Shown here: in pieces, positions 1 to 9,098 of the stretch
Layout: each line of letters starts with the position of its first letter
How positions within the stretch are numbered: the first letter of the stretch is position 1
Source of the DNA: Alcanivorax sp. S71-1-4
GTDB lineage: Bacteria; Pseudomonadota; Gammaproteobacteria; Pseudomonadales; Alcanivoracaceae
Reading direction: 5' to 3'
Length of the DNA: 64,000 nucleotides
NCBI RefSeq assembly: GCF_009846755.1
Contig: NZ_AQOR01000011.1
Location: 49,041-113,040 of the forward strand
Made by a program: the position numbers and the translations under genes
The notes under the pieces: model-generated
Told to the model about the DNA's origin: nothing
The model's database searches: none
What the model saw: only the letters and a program-made list of their open reading frames with translations

Positions 1-1007
1 CCCTGGACACCCTCAACACCCTGCGGCTGCCGGCGCGCGCTGAATGGCTGGCGGAACCTGATTCAGAGGCGGCGCTGATGGCTTTGCTGCGTGACACACG
101 GTGGGCGGGGCTGCGGCGTACGGTCATCGGGGGTGGCAGCAACCTGGTGCTGCGCGGCGATATCAATGGCCTGGTCATTCGGCCATGCCTGCGTGGCCTG
201 GCCACGCTGTCCGATGATGGCCTGGTGGAAGTCTGTGCCGGTGAAGAGTGGGACAGTGTGGTGGCGCGTACGCTGGCCGCTGGCTGGCAGGGGCTGGAAA
301 ACCTGTCCCTGATCCCCGGCAGCTGTGGTGCCGCGCCGGTGCAGAATATCGGGGCCTATGGGGTCGAGTTGGGTGACCTGCTGGTGTCGCTGGACGCGGT
401 GTCACTGCGTGATGGTGAAGCCCGTCGTTTCACGGCGGCGGAGTGTGGTTTCGCTTACCGCGACAGCCGTTTCAAGAGTGCCGACGCCGGGCACTGGCTG
501 ATTACCCGGCTGCGGCTGCAGTTGCGGCGCGAACCGGCATTGAAGCTGGGTTACGCTGATCTCGCCGAACGCTTCGCCGCTTTGCCCGAAGCGGCGCGCA
601 ACGCGCAGGGGCTGCGCGAGATCGTGTGTGCATTGCGCCGCAGCAAGCTGCCGGATCCGGCTGCATTGCCGAACGCCGGCAGTTTTTTCAAGAACCCGGT
701 GGTCGATGCTGCCACGCTGGCACGTTTGCGCCGTACCTACCCGGACATGGTGGCCTACCCGCAGCCGGATGGCCGCGCCAAGCTTGCCGCCGGCTGGCTG
801 ATCGAGCGGGCCGGCTGGAAGGGGCGCCGCGATGGCGCGCTGGGCATGCACGCGCAACAGGCGCTGGTGCTGGTGAATTACGGCGGGGCCACGGGCGCAG
901 AAGTGCTGGCCTTTGCGCAATCGGTACGCAACAGCGTGCTGGCGCTGTTCGGTGTCACGCTGGAACAGGAGCCGGTCATTCTCGGCGGCACTACAGCCAC
1001 TGCTTGA
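1..1007 (+). CDS. murB: UDP-N-acetylenolpyruvoylglucosamine reductase MurB, 5' end cut by window
   Basis: FAD enzyme that uses NADPH to reduce UDP-GlcNAc-enolpyruvate to UDP-MurNAc, a cytosolic step of peptidoglycan synthesis. The frame is open from base 3. Residues ahead of the first in-window ATG (base 78) read NTLRLPARAEW, the conserved N-terminal segment of MurB, so the true start lies upstream of the window. Visible family marks are the FAD-binding stretches GGGSNLVL and IPGSCGAAPVQNIGAYG, the AYRDSRFK segment, the catalytic serine loop PNAGSFFKNP, and QEPVIL near the C terminus holding the catalytic Glu. The length fits the longer E. coli-type MurB. The 3' end overlaps the opposing transporter gene by 17 bp. 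Confidence 0.96.
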   Translation, partial: LDTLNTLRLPARAEWLAEPDSEAALMALLRDTRWAGLRRTVIGGGSNLVLRGDINGLVIRPCLRGLATLSDDGLVEVCAGEEWDSVVARTLAAGWQGLENLSLIPGSCGAAPVQNIGAYGVELGDLLVSLDAVSLRDGEARRFTAAECGFAYRDSRFKSADAGHWLITRLRLQLRREPALKLGYADLAERFAALPEAARNAQGLREIVCALRRSKLPDPAALPNAGSFFKNPVVDAATLARLRRTYPDMVAYPQPDGRAKLAAGWLIERAGWKGRRDGALGMHAQQALVLVNYGGATGAEVLAFAQSVRNSVLALFGVTLEQEPVILGGTTATA

Positions 1008-1932
1008 GCAGCTTGCTGATCGCGCTCCAGCGATTGATCAGCAGCGACAGGAAAATCATCCCGCAGCCGGCCAGTTGTGTGCCGGACATGCTCTCGTCAA
1101 ACCAGAGCGCCGCAAACAATGCCACCCAGATCGGTTCCAGCACCAGAATCACCACGCCGTGGCTGTGACTGGACAGGCTCTGTGCGTAGGTCTGCACAAA
1201 GAAGCGTGCCGCCGTGGCCACCAGGGCACTGGCCAGCAGCCAGCCGGCCAGGGCGCCGTGCAGGTTTGTCAGGGTAGGGCGCCAGGGTTCGCGCACCAGC
1301 AGTGATAACAGCCCGGTCACGAGGCCGACGGTGATCAGCGCGAGCGCGGTGAGCCCGAGCACCGGAATCCTGTCGCGCTGCATCACGCCGCGTGCGGTGG
1401 TGACGGTGTGCGCATTGGCGGCGCGTGTATTGAGTGTGAAATACAGCGCGAAGATCATCGCGGCTGCCAGGAAGAACAGTTGCCCCGCTTCAGGCCGGAA
1501 CTGCCCGCCATTGAGCGACAGCAATGCCAGCCCGCTAACCGCCACCGGCAGCGCCAGCCAGGTGGTGGGAGGGGGGACCTCGCCGAACACCAGCCGGGCA
1601 ATGATCGGCACCATCACCACGGCCAGGCTGGCCAGGAAAGCACCTTCGCCCAGATGCTTGCCGAAGTGCAGGCCCATCACCCAGCAACTCATGCCGAGCC
1701 CGAACACCAGCCCGACGCGCAGGCTGCGCAATACCTGTTCGCCACTCATGCGGCGCAATTGGCGATGGCCGGCCAGCGCCAGCAGGCCGCCGGCCACCAG
1801 AAAGCGCAGGCACATGAACAGCAGCGGCGGCATCAGGTGCACCGCTTCCTGGGAGAACACCCAGCCGGCTGCGGCCAGCAGCGTCACCAGGACCAGCAGC
1901 AGATCGGATTTCGTGGCGTTGGACAGCGGCAA
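991..1932 (-). CDS. EamA/DMT-family permease, likely metabolite exporter
   Basis: Inner-membrane carrier of the drug/metabolite transporter superfamily; the substrate cannot be told from sequence. The protein (about 313 aa) has roughly ten hydrophobic segments arranged as two EamA repeats. The second repeat carries the typical C-terminal signature VILVLEPIWVALFAALWF followed by a G-x-x-L-I-F-like helix. No ATG start is visible. The frame can open at GTG 1992 or TTG 1932, and I prefer TTG because the residues that follow (SNATKSDLLLVLVTLL) run straight into the first helix. A polar 20-residue leader would otherwise be added. It is convergent with murB and the 3' ends overlap. A second, unrelated DMT gene lies at 59630. 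Confidence 0.85.
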   Translation of the reverse strand: MPLSNATKSDLLLVLVTLLAAAGWVFSQEAVHLMPPLLFMCLRFLVAGGLLALAGHRQLRRMSGEQVLRSLRVGLVFGLGMSCWVMGLHFGKHLGEGAFLASLAVVMVPIIARLVFGEVPPPTTWLALPVAVSGLALLSLNGGQFRPEAGQLFFLAAAMIFALYFTLNTRAANAHTVTTARGVMQRDRIPVLGLTALALITVGLVTGLLSLLVREPWRPTLTNLHGALAGWLLASALVATAARFFVQTYAQSLSSHSHGVVILVLEPIWVALFAALWFDESMSGTQLAGCGMIFLSLLINRWSAISKLLKQWL

Positions 1933-2012
1933 GACGCGTCTCGGTCTGGTCAGTGCGGACCGGTTGGTCCAGGGGATTCGGCATGGTAGCACAGAGGCCG
2001 GTCGGGGAAGCG

Positions 2013-2549
2013 CTAAAGTGGCCGGATCAGTGCCAGCGCATCACGAAACGCAGGGTGCTCGCCATGGCGTAACCATTCAAAGCCGGCCATCTCGGTACTG
2101 ATCACGCGCGCGCCGTTATCGCGCAGGCGGGCGAGGGCCAGCTGATGGTCGCTGTCGCGGCGCGCGGCACAGGCGTCGGCCACCACCCAGACGCCGTAAC
2201 CCCGGGCGAGCAGGCCGCAGGCCGTCTGCAGCAGGCAGACATGCGTCTCACATCCGGCCAGCACGATCTCGCTGCGGTGCGCGGGCAGGGTGTCGATCAG
2301 GCCGTCGGCGCAGGCATCGAAATGCTGCTTGTTGAGCGTCTGTGCGGTCAGCGCGGTGAGCGCGGCAGGATTGTTGCCCAGCTTGGCCGGGTATTGGGCG
2401 GTGGCGAGGGCCGGCACGCCCACCAGGCGCGCCAGCTGCGCCAGCCGCAGCGCCTGATCGAGCGCCTGCTGGCCACGGTGCAGGGCGGGCAGCAGCCGGG
2501 TCTGGTAATCCACCAGTACCAGTGACGAGGTTTCGGCGTGCAGCAGCAT
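2013..2549 (-). CDS. Isochorismatase-family cysteine hydrolase (YcaC-like)
   Basis: Small cytosolic alpha/beta hydrolase of the isochorismatase-like superfamily, 178 aa. The expected catalytic triad is visible: Asp14 in LVDYQ, Lys74 in LNKQHFDA, and Cys105 in GCETHVCLLQTA. The family covers nicotinamidases, N-carbamoylsarcosine amidases and many YcaC-like enzymes of unknown substrate. The sequence around the triad (STEMAGFEWL near the C terminus) resembles the YcaC-like group, so isochorismate is probably not the substrate. It is read leftward just below the SEC-C protein gene (9 bp gap), probably in one transcript with it. The start is ATG 2549, directly before the DYQ strand. Confidence 0.88.
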   Translation of the reverse strand: MLLHAETSSLVLVDYQTRLLPALHRGQQALDQALRLAQLARLVGVPALATAQYPAKLGNNPAALTALTAQTLNKQHFDACADGLIDTLPAHRSEIVLAGCETHVCLLQTACGLLARGYGVWVVADACAARRDSDHQLALARLRDNGARVISTEMAGFEWLRHGEHPAFRDALALIRPL

Positions 2550-2558
2550 AATGCCCCC

Positions 2559-3026
2559 TTATCCGCAGCAGTGTTTGAATTTGCGTCCGCTGCCGCAAGG
2601 GCAGGGGGTATTGCGGCCGGGATCGAGCCGGCACATCTCGGCAACGCCATCTCGATACAGCCAGTGCTGTGCAAGGCGGGTGAAGCGGGACAGTTCGGTG
2701 AGCTGGTGCCACTGATGGCCCTGTTGCTGTGTGGCGACGAAACGCACCGTGCCGTCTGTCGCCGCCGCGTCAGTGGCAGGGGCCTCGAGGATCTCAAGCC
2801 GGCGCCAGCGTACGTCTGCGTCCAGTGTGAGCGTCTCCGGCCGGGTCTCGGGATGCCAGCTTTGCAGCAGATAGCGGTCGTTGCCCAGCGCAAAGGCACT
2901 GTAGCGCGAGCGCATCAAGGCTTCCGGCGAGGAGGCAGGCTCTCCGGCATGCAGTGGCGCGCAGCAGTTGCCATAAGGCGTGCCGGAACAGCAGGAGCAG
3001 GGTGCGGCGTGAAGTAAGTCAGTCAT
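2559..3026 (-). CDS. YchJ-like protein with N- and C-terminal SEC-C metal-binding motifs
   Basis: UPF0225/YchJ family protein of unknown function, 155 aa from ATG 3026 (a second in-frame ATG lies 9 bp upstream at 3035). The N terminus has a Cys cluster (APCSCCSGTPYGNCC) matching the degenerate first SEC-C motif. The middle is the NTF2-like YchJ domain (ALMRSRYSAFALGNDRYLL), and the C terminus ends in a canonical SEC-C motif, CPCGSGRKFKHCCG, which binds zinc in SecA. In other proteins such motifs recruit partners or nucleic acid. It is coupled to the downstream isochorismatase-like gene by a 9 bp gap. Function is not known. Confidence 0.88.
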   Translation of the reverse strand: MTDLLHAAPCSCCSGTPYGNCCAPLHAGEPASSPEALMRSRYSAFALGNDRYLLQSWHPETRPETLTLDADVRWRRLEILEAPATDAAATDGTVRFVATQQQGHQWHQLTELSRFTRLAQHWLYRDGVAEMCRLDPGRNTPCPCGSGRKFKHCCG

Positions 3027-3125
3027 GCGTCGCATTGTACTGGCAAGGCGTGACGGGCCGGCAACTGTTCGTCGCCTGCCATCAGTTCGCCACGAGGTTT
3101 CCTGTGTTGCGTGAATGCTCTATAA

Positions 3126-3147
3126 CAGGTTGTTGAAAAACAGCCTG
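3126..3147. other. Imperfect hairpin upstream of the aminotransferase
   Basis: CAGGTTGTT and AACAGCCTG flank a GAAA loop, giving a nine-pair stem with one G-U. It lies in the 222 bp divergent gap between the SEC-C gene and the aminotransferase gene. The AAAACAGCCTG portion recurs in inverted orientation (CAGGCTGTTT) just after the aminotransferase stop near 4386. It could be a transcript-end hairpin or chance. Confidence 0.35.
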
Positions 3148-3248
3148 GGCGGGCGGTTCACTTTTGTGGTCCTGCGTCGCAACAAAGGTGGTTTGAAAAA
3201 GCCTCTTTGGCAGGGTGTTCCCTGATGAACTGGAAACGGAGACAAGCT

Positions 3249-4385
3249 GTGTCGACCCTGTTACCCGCCGTCGATCCCGATGGCCTGCTGGAATACTCGG
3301 TGGTGTTCACCGACCGCGCGCTGAACCATATGTCGCAGTTGTTTCAACAGGTGATGCGGGACATTTCCTCGACGCTGAAACAGGTCTACCAGGCGGAGGC
3401 GGTGGTCGTGGTGCCCGGCGGCGGCACCTTTGCCATGGAAGCGGTGGCGCGGCAATTCGCCACGGATCGCAAGTGCCTGGTGATACGCAATGGCTGGTTC
3501 AGTTTCCGCTGGAGCCAGATTTTCGAAATGGGCGATATCCCTGCCGAAGAAGTGGTGCTCAAGGCGCGCCGCCTTGGCGATGCCGACGACGCCCCGTACG
3601 CCCCGGCGCCCATTGATGAGGTGGTGGCCGCGATCCGTGCCGGCAAACCGGACCTGGTGTTTGCCCCGCATGTGGAAACAGCGTCGGGCATTCTGCTGCC
3701 CGACGATTACCTGCAGCAGATGGCCGACGCCGTGCACGAACATGGCGGCATGCTGGTGCTGGATTGTGTCGCGTCCGGCGCCTTGTGGGTGGACATGCGC
3801 AAGCTGGGCGTCGATGTATTGATCAGTGCACCGCAGAAAGGCTGGAGTGCGTCCCCCTGCAGTGGTCTGGTGATGCTCGGCGAACGTGCGCTGGCACGCA
3901 TCGGTGAGACACAAAGCACCAGTTTCGCCTGCGATCTGCACAAGTGGCTGCAGATCATGCAGGCGTATGAAAACGGTGGCCACGCGTATCACGCCACCTT
4001 GCCCACCGATGCCCTGATGCACTTTCGCGATGCCATGCGTGACACTGAAGCCTTTGGTTTTGAACGCGCGCGCGAGGCGCAGCTGGAACTGGGGCGTCGT
4101 GTGCGCGCCATGCTGGCTGGCCATGGCATGAAGAGCGTGGCGGCGGAAGGTTTCGAGGCACCGGGTGTGGTGGTCAGCTATACACAGGATGGTGGCATCC
4201 AGAACGGCAGCCGGTTTGTCGCGCAGGGTTTGCAGACGGCCGCCGGTGTACCGTTGCAGTGTGATGAACCGCCATCGTTCAAGACGTTTCGTGTCGGCTT
4301 GTTCGGGCTGGACAAGCTGGAGGATATTGACCGGACCGTTGCGCAACTGGAACAGGGGCTTGAGCGGGTGTTGGCGGGTATTTGA
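3249..4385 (+). CDS. Class V aminotransferase (alanine-glyoxylate aminotransferase-like)
   Basis: PLP-dependent fold-type I enzyme, 378 aa. It carries PGGGTFAMEAVARQ near the N terminus, the Asp of VLDCVASGALWVDM that contacts the PLP pyridine nitrogen, and the PLP lysine in SAPQKGWSASP. These place it with the alanine-glyoxylate, serine-pyruvate and 2-aminoethylphosphonate transaminases. The exact amino donor and acceptor are uncertain. The start is GTG 3249, preceded by CGGAGA at a good spacing. Upstream TTG 3207 and ATG 3225 have no comparable ribosome site and would add a non-conserved leader. The gene stands alone and is followed by an inverted-repeat element at 4411 and a terminator at 4585. 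Confidence 0.88.
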   Translation: MSTLLPAVDPDGLLEYSVVFTDRALNHMSQLFQQVMRDISSTLKQVYQAEAVVVVPGGGTFAMEAVARQFATDRKCLVIRNGWFSFRWSQIFEMGDIPAEEVVLKARRLGDADDAPYAPAPIDEVVAAIRAGKPDLVFAPHVETASGILLPDDYLQQMADAVHEHGGMLVLDCVASGALWVDMRKLGVDVLISAPQKGWSASPCSGLVMLGERALARIGETQSTSFACDLHKWLQIMQAYENGGHAYHATLPTDALMHFRDAMRDTEAFGFERAREAQLELGRRVRAMLAGHGMKSVAAEGFEAPGVVVSYTQDGGIQNGSRFVAQGLQTAAGVPLQCDEPPSFKTFRVGLFGLDKLEDIDRTVAQLEQGLERVLAGI

Positions 4386-4410
4386 CAGGCTGTTTAAAAA
4401 AAGGTGTGGG

Positions 4411-4580
4411 GTAGGGTGGGTAGAGCCAAAGGGGAACCCCACCGAGTCCATGCCCATTACCCACTCCCACAAAAACATCGAAACTCCCCTGTTTTTGGAG
4501 GCAGAGAGTTTCGATGATTCTGTGCGAGCAGTGTGCGACATGGACCCGGTGGGTTTCGCCTTTGGCTCTACCCACCCTAC
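4411..4580. repeat. Inverted-repeat-bounded intergenic element, copy 1 (MITE-like)
   Basis: A 170 bp block whose ends are 33 bp inverted repeats (4411-4443 and 4548-4580) that match at 31 of 33 positions and begin GTAGGGTGGGTAGAGCC. Inside is a second inverted pair, CATCGAAACT (4476-4485) and AGTTTCGATG (4507-4516). The right half is nearly identical to the right half of the element at 50444-50715. It contains no convincing reading frame. It sits between the 3' ends of two convergent genes (the aminotransferase and acnB) and would fold into a long hairpin in RNA. It resembles the non-autonomous GGGTGGG-type repeats found in many proteobacteria; that family assignment is inference. Confidence 0.75.
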
Positions 4581-4584
4581 CGCA

Positions 4585-4617
4585 ACAAAAAACCCGGCGC
4601 GAAGCCGGGTTTTTTGT
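4585..4617. terminator. Bidirectional intrinsic terminator between the aminotransferase and acnB
   Basis: AACCCGGC and GCCGGGTT form an eight-pair stem around a GCGAA loop, flanked by an A run on the left and a T run on the right. It can therefore end both the rightward aminotransferase transcript and the leftward acnB transcript. Confidence 0.85.
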
Positions 4618-4635
4618 TGGCGTGACGGGGAAGAC

Positions 4636-7242
4636 TCAGCTGGCTTGCGCCACCGGAATCTTCACGCTGTCGGCCACTTTCTGGTACTCGGCGATCTGAT
4701 CGAAATTCAGGTAGCGGTAGATTTCCGCTGACATGGAATCGATGTCGGCCGCGTAGACCATGTACTCCTCGACCGTCGGCAGCTTGCCGATCACAGCCGC
4801 CACGGCGGCCAGCTCGGCAGACGCCAGATACACATTGGCGCCCTGGCCCAGACGGTTCGGGAAGTTACGAGTGGAGGTGGAGACCACGGTGGTGTTCGGC
4901 GCCACACGGGCCTGGTTGCCCATGCACAGCGAACAGCCCGGCATCTCGGTACGCGCACCGGCGCGGCCGTAGATGTTGTAGTAGCCTTCGTCGGACAACT
5001 GGTGCTGGTCCATCTTGGTCGGCGGGGCGATCCAGAGACGGGTGGTCAGCGAGCCGCTGGGGATCTTTTCCAGCAATTTGCCGGCTGCACGGAAGTGGCC
5101 GATGTTGGTCATGCAGGAACCGATGAACACTTCGTCGATCTTGTCGCCGGCCACATCGGACAGGGTCTTGGCATCGTCCGGGTCATTCGGGCAGCACAGG
5201 ATCGGCTCTTTGATCTGGTCCATGTCGATTTCGATGACCTGGGCGTACTCGGCATCTTTGTCCGCACGCATCAGGCTCGGGTTGGCCAGCCATTCTTCCA
5301 TCTTGGTGATACGGCGCTCGATGGTGCGCGCATCGCCATAGCCGTTGGCGATCATCCACTTCAGCAGCGTGATGTTCGACTTCAGGTACTCGGCCACGCT
5401 GTCTTCCGACAACGTGATGGTGCAGCCGGCGGCAGACCGTTCGGCGGACGCATCGGACAGTTCGAATGCCTGCTCGACGGTCAGGTCTTCCAGGCCTTCG
5501 ATCTCGAGAATGCGGCCGTTAAAGACGTTCTTCTTGCCTTTTTTCTCGACCGTCAGCAGACCTTCTTTAATGGCTTGCAGCGGAATCGCATGCACCAGGT
5601 CACGCAGGGTGATGCCCGGCTGGCGGTTGCCCTTGAAGCGCACCAGTACCGATTCCGGCATGTCCAGCGGCATGACGCCGGTGGCGGCGGCAAAGGCCAC
5701 CAGGCCGGAGCCGGCCGGGAAGGAAATGCCGAGCGGGAAGCGGGTGTGGGAGTCGCCGCCGGTGCCGACGGTGTCCGGCAGCAGCATGCGGTTCAGCCAG
5801 CTGTGGATGATGCCGTCGCCCGGACGCAGGGACACGCCGCCCCGGTTCATGATGAAGTCGGGCAGGGTGTGGTGGGTTTCCACGTCGACCGGCTTCGGAT
5901 AGGCCGCCGTGTGACAGAACGACTGCATCGTCAGGTCAGCGGAGAAGCCCAGGCAGGCCAGGTCTTTCAGTTCGTCACGGGTCATCGGGCCGGTGGTGTC
6001 CTGGGAACCGACGGTGGTCATCTTCGGTTCGCAGTACATGCCCGGGCGCACGCCGTCGAGGCCGCAGGCCTTGCCGACCATTTTCTGCGCCAGCGTGTAA
6101 CCCTTGCCGGTGTCAGCCGGTTGCTGCGGTGCGCGGAACAGTTGCGTGGCGCTCAGGCCCAGTGCTTCGCGCGCCTTGGTGGTCAGGCCACGGCCGATGA
6201 TCAGGTTGATCCGGCCGCCAGCACGGACTTCGTCCAGCAGCACCTGGGATTTCAGTTCAAACGTGCTCAGTACCTTGTCGGTGCCGTGCTCGGTGATCTT
6301 GCCTTCGTACGGGTAGATGTCGATCACATCGCCCATGTTCAGGCCGGAGACGTCGGCTTCGAACGGCAGCGCGCCGGAATCTTCCATGGTGTTGAAGAAG
6401 ATCGGGGCAATCTTGCTGCCGATGCAGACGCCGCCCTGGCGCTTGTTCGGTACGAACGGGATGTCTTCGCCAGTGAACCACAGCACCGAGTTGGTGGCGG
6501 ATTTACGGCTGGAGCCGGTACCGACGACGTCACCCACGTAGGCCACGGTATGGCCTTTGGCTTTCAGCTCGTTGAGCTGGCCGATCGGGCCCAGCTCGCC
6601 GGGTTTTTCCGGCTTGATGCCGTCACGCTCGTTCTTGAGCATGGCGTTGGCGTGCAGCGGGATGTCCGGGCGGCTCCAGGCATCCTGTGCCGGGGACAGG
6701 TCATCGGTGTTGGTCTCGCCGGTCACCTTGAACACGGTGACGGTCAGCTTGGCCGGGACTTCCGGCTTGCTGGTGAACCACTCGCCCTCGGCCCAGGAGG
6801 TCAGCACGGCCTTGGCGTAGTCGTTGCCGGCCTTGGCTTTCTCTTCCACGTCGTGGAAGGCATCGAATACCAGCAGGGTGTGCTTGAGGGCCTCGGCGGC
6901 AATCTCGGCCGTTTCGGCATCGTCGAGCTGCTCGATCAGGGGCTGGACGTTGTAGCCGCCCTGCATGGTGCCAAGCAGTCTGGTGGCCAGCTTGCGGTCG
7001 ATCAGCGGGGACTGGGCTGCGCCCTTGGCCAGTGCGGCCAGGAAGGCGGCCTTCACGTACGCGGCCTGGTCAACGCCCGGCGGTACGCGGTTGCTGAACA
7101 GGTCCAGCAGGAATTCTTCTTCGCCCTGGGGCGGGTTTTTCAGCAGTTCCACCAGTTCGGCGACCTGCTGTTCGTTCAGTGGTTTCGGCGGTACGCCTTC
7201 GGCGGCGCGTTCTTCCACGTGTTGGCGGTAGGCTTCAAGCAC
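4636..7242 (-). CDS. acnB: Bifunctional aconitate hydratase B
   Basis: Citric-acid-cycle aconitase of the AcnB type (also able to act as 2-methylisocitrate dehydratase), 868 aa against 865 in E. coli. The N-terminal HEAT-like domain is followed by the swivel domain, then the catalytic core. Cluster ligands are visible in [16 protein letters not shown] and in [14 protein letters not shown] (C-x-x-C), which bind the [4Fe-4S] cluster that holds citrate. In other bacteria the apo form binds mRNA. Start is ATG 7242. A -10-like ATTATA on the plus strand (TATAAT leftward) lies about 85 bp upstream. The gene is monocistronic and ends at the shared terminator near 4600. Confidence 0.98.
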   Translation of the reverse strand: MLEAYRQHVEERAAEGVPPKPLNEQQVAELVELLKNPPQGEEEFLLDLFSNRVPPGVDQAAYVKAAFLAALAKGAAQSPLIDRKLATRLLGTMQGGYNVQPLIEQLDDAETAEIAAEALKHTLLVFDAFHDVEEKAKAGNDYAKAVLTSWAEGEWFTSKPEVPAKLTVTVFKVTGETNTDDLSPAQDAWSRPDIPLHANAMLKNERDGIKPEKPGELGPIGQLNELKAKGHTVAYVGDVVGTGSSRKSATNSVLWFTGEDIPFVPNKRQGGVCIGSKIAPIFFNTMEDSGALPFEADVSGLNMGDVIDIYPYEGKITEHGTDKVLSTFELKSQVLLDEVRAGGRINLIIGRGLTTKAREALGLSATQLFRAPQQPADTGKGYTLAQKMVGKACGLDGVRPGMYCEPKMTTVGSQDTTGPMTRDELKDLACLGFSADLTMQSFCHTAAYPKPVDVETHHTLPDFIMNRGGVSLRPGDGIIHSWLNRMLLPDTVGTGGDSHTRFPLGISFPAGSGLVAFAAATGVMPLDMPESVLVRFKGNRQPGITLRDLVHAIPLQAIKEGLLTVEKKGKKNVFNGRILEIEGLEDLTVEQAFELSDASAERSAAGCTITLSEDSVAEYLKSNITLLKWMIANGYGDARTIERRITKMEEWLANPSLMRADKDAEYAQVIEIDMDQIKEPILCCPNDPDDAKTLSDVAGDKIDEVFIGSCMTNIGHFRAAGKLLEKIPSGSLTTRLWIAPPTKMDQHQLSDEGYYNIYGRAGARTEMPGCSLCMGNQARVAPNTTVVSTSTRNFPNRLGQGANVYLASAELAAVAAVIGKLPTVEEYMVYAADIDSMSAEIYRYLNFDQIAEYQKVADSVKIPVAQAS

Positions 7243-7326
7243 AGCGCATCCCTCGTTTCGTGATTGCCCGATTTCTTTTGGAAATCAAACACTTGGGGTG
7301 TGTTTCGGGGTTGGTACGGCGCGCGG

Positions 7327-7332
7327 ATTATA
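7327..7332 (-). promoter_or_regulatory. Probable -10 box of the acnB promoter
   Basis: Read leftward, the gap above acnB contains a perfect TATAAT preceded by an A-rich stretch. The matching -35 at 17 bp (TTCCGG) is weak, which would suit an activator-dependent promoter. Confidence 0.4.
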
Positions 7333-7378
7333 TACTTTTGCCGGTGTAACCGGAAGAGGGGCGGCGGCGCGCTGCGTT

Positions 7379-8290
7379 TCAGTACAGTTCTGCGGCACCT
7401 TCGGGTCGCCGGCGGAAGCGCTTGTAGCTCCACAGATACTGCTCGGGCATTTCACGTATCAGTGCTTCGATGCTGCGGTTCAGCGCCGGCAGAGAGGCAT
7501 CGAGATCGCTGTCATACAATGCCGGGTCCGGTTCCCGCAGCAGGATGCGATAGCCTTCGCTGCCGGGCAGCCGGCGTGCGCAGGCGACAAATACCCTGGC
7601 ACCGGTCTGCTGGATCAGTTTCGGACTCAGTGTGGCGGTGTAGGCGGGCTCGCCGAAGAACGGCGCAAAGCGACCGCTGCGGCGATCCGGGACCTGGTCG
7701 GGCAGGATCGCGGTCAGCACCGCTTCTTTCTTCAACGTCCGCACCAGGCTGGCGACACCGCGCGCGGTGGCGGGGTACATCACGGTGCCGAAATGTTCCC
7801 GGCTGTCCCGCACCAGCTGGTCCACGGCAGGCAGCCCGGACGGGTTGTACATGGCGTGCAGGGAAAAATGGTGGCTGAGCCAGAAGTTCAGCACTTCCCA
7901 GCAGCCCAGATGCGGCACCAGCAGCAGTACTGGCCGGCCGCCGTCCAGTGTCTCGCGCAGCGGCGTGTCGCCCTCTGCGCCCCGGACCAGGCTCAGGGCA
8001 TAGTCCGGGCGATGCCAGACCAGGCCGATCTCGGTGCTGCCCTTGGCCGTTTCGACGAGCGAAGCGCGTACCAGTTGCCGTTGCTGCAGGGCCGGCATGG
8101 CCGGAAAGCAGCGCGCGATGTTGATCTCGCTGATGCGCCGGGCGTCGCTGCGCAGCCACCAGAGCAGGTGGCCGATCAGGCTGCCCAGGGCGCGGTTGAG
8201 TGGCAACGGCAACCAGCTCATCACGCGCAGTGCGCCAGTGGCCAGCCGGCCCTTGCGGGCCTGTATTCGGGGACTGCTTTTTCTGCCCAT
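7379..8290 (-). CDS. LpxL/LpxM (HtrB)-family lipid A acyltransferase
   Basis: Membrane-associated acyltransferase that adds a secondary acyl chain to Kdo-lipid A precursors in the inner membrane, 303 aa. The catalytic HX4E signature is HLGCWE, close to residue 125. ILPDQVPDRRSGRFAPFFG matches the conserved second block of the family, and the C-terminal segment PEQYLWSYKRFRRRPEG is the typical WxYKRFK ending. Hydrophobic residues near 25-45 form the usual N-terminal anchor. LpxL and LpxM types cannot be separated with confidence. It starts at ATG 8290, is divergent from miaE, and lies just upstream of acnB in the same direction, though acnB appears to have its own promoter. Confidence 0.93.
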   Translation of the reverse strand: MGRKSSPRIQARKGRLATGALRVMSWLPLPLNRALGSLIGHLLWWLRSDARRISEINIARCFPAMPALQQRQLVRASLVETAKGSTEIGLVWHRPDYALSLVRGAEGDTPLRETLDGGRPVLLLVPHLGCWEVLNFWLSHHFSLHAMYNPSGLPAVDQLVRDSREHFGTVMYPATARGVASLVRTLKKEAVLTAILPDQVPDRRSGRFAPFFGEPAYTATLSPKLIQQTGARVFVACARRLPGSEGYRILLREPDPALYDSDLDASLPALNRSIEALIREMPEQYLWSYKRFRRRPEGAAELY

Positions 8291-8426
8291 TGAGACGGGA
8301 TCACTTCTGCCGGGTCACGGGGAGCGCATTATGGCCATAAAGCATGACGGAAGTCAGGCGGCTGGCTGGCAGGGTGGGGTGTGGCTGCTATACTGCCGGC
8401 CCGTTCATCCCACAGACTGCCGCGCC

Positions 8427-9038
8427 ATGCACGATATCTCTGCCATCCGGGAATTCCTTGCCTGCCCGACCCCCGAGGCATGGATCGGCTGGGCACTCGA
8501 ACACCCGGACATCCTGCTGCTGGACCACGCCCACTGCGAGAAGAAGGCTGCCGCCACAGCGCTGAACCTGATGTTCCGCTATGTGGACCGGCCGGCACTG
8601 CTGGACGCCCTGAGCCGGTTGGCCCGTGAAGAGCTGCTGCATTTCGAGCAGGTGCTTGGCATGCTGCGCCAGCGTGGCCTGGTCTACGGCCACCTGACCC
8701 CGTCCCGCTACGCCAGTGGCCTGCGTGCCCAGGTGCGTACCAGTGAGCCCGGCCGGCTGGTGGATATCCTGGTGGTGGGTGCCTATATAGAAGCCCGTTC
8801 CTGCGAGCGCTTTGCCGCACTGGCGCCGTACGTGGATGAGGAGCTGGGGCGCTACTACCGCTTTCTGCTGAAAAGCGAGGCTCGCCATTTCGAGGATTAC
8901 CTGCGGCTGGCCCGTCTGTACGCCGGCGAGGATATCCAGCACCGGATCGATACCTTTCGCACCCTTGAAGCCGGGCTGATCACCTCTGAAGACGATTGTT
9001 TCCGCTTCCATTCAGGCGTCCCGGCACAGGCTGCCTGA
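8427..9038 (+). CDS. miaE: tRNA-(ms2io6A37) monooxygenase MiaE
   Basis: Non-heme di-iron enzyme that hydroxylates the isopentenyl group of ms2i6A at tRNA position 37. It has a ferritin-like four-helix fold, 203 aa, close to the Pseudomonas form and shorter than the Salmonella one. Di-iron ligand motifs are visible as AREELLHFEQ, IEARSCERF and KSEARHFEDY, with an earlier Glu in HAHCEKKAA. The start is ATG 8427. The frame stays open far upstream, but those residues are not MiaE-like and run through the divergent intergenic region. It is transcribed away from the lipid A acyltransferase gene. Confidence 0.93.
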   Translation: MHDISAIREFLACPTPEAWIGWALEHPDILLLDHAHCEKKAAATALNLMFRYVDRPALLDALSRLAREELLHFEQVLGMLRQRGLVYGHLTPSRYASGLRAQVRTSEPGRLVDILVVGAYIEARSCERFAALAPYVDEELGRYYRFLLKSEARHFEDYLRLARLYAGEDIQHRIDTFRTLEAGLITSEDDCFRFHSGVPAQAA

Positions 9039-9060
9039 CGCGCTTTTTCCCGCTGGCAAC

Positions 9061-9090
9061 CGGTCGTGCGGCGTGACCTGACGGTCGTGC
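9061..9090 (+). promoter_or_regulatory. Direct repeat CGGTCGTGC x2, possible operator above the lipase gene
   Basis: The nonamer CGGTCGTGC occurs at 9061-9069 and 9082-9090. The copies are 21 bp apart (two helical turns) and end 8 bp before the proposed -35 box of the lipase promoter. This is the geometry of an activator-binding tandem site. No regulator can be named. Confidence 0.4.
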
Positions 9091-9098
9091 TGGATGGC

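Noticed and set aside
5002..7263. Open frame of over 700 codons on the plus strand opposite acnB
   Set aside because: It mirrors acnB exactly, has low-complexity Gly/His/Val/Gln-rich composition and no family motif. It is a GC-rich antisense artefact.
8034..8426. Upstream extension of miaE
   Set aside because: It is antisense to the lipid A acyltransferase and lacks MiaE similarity. The start at 8427 gives the expected length.
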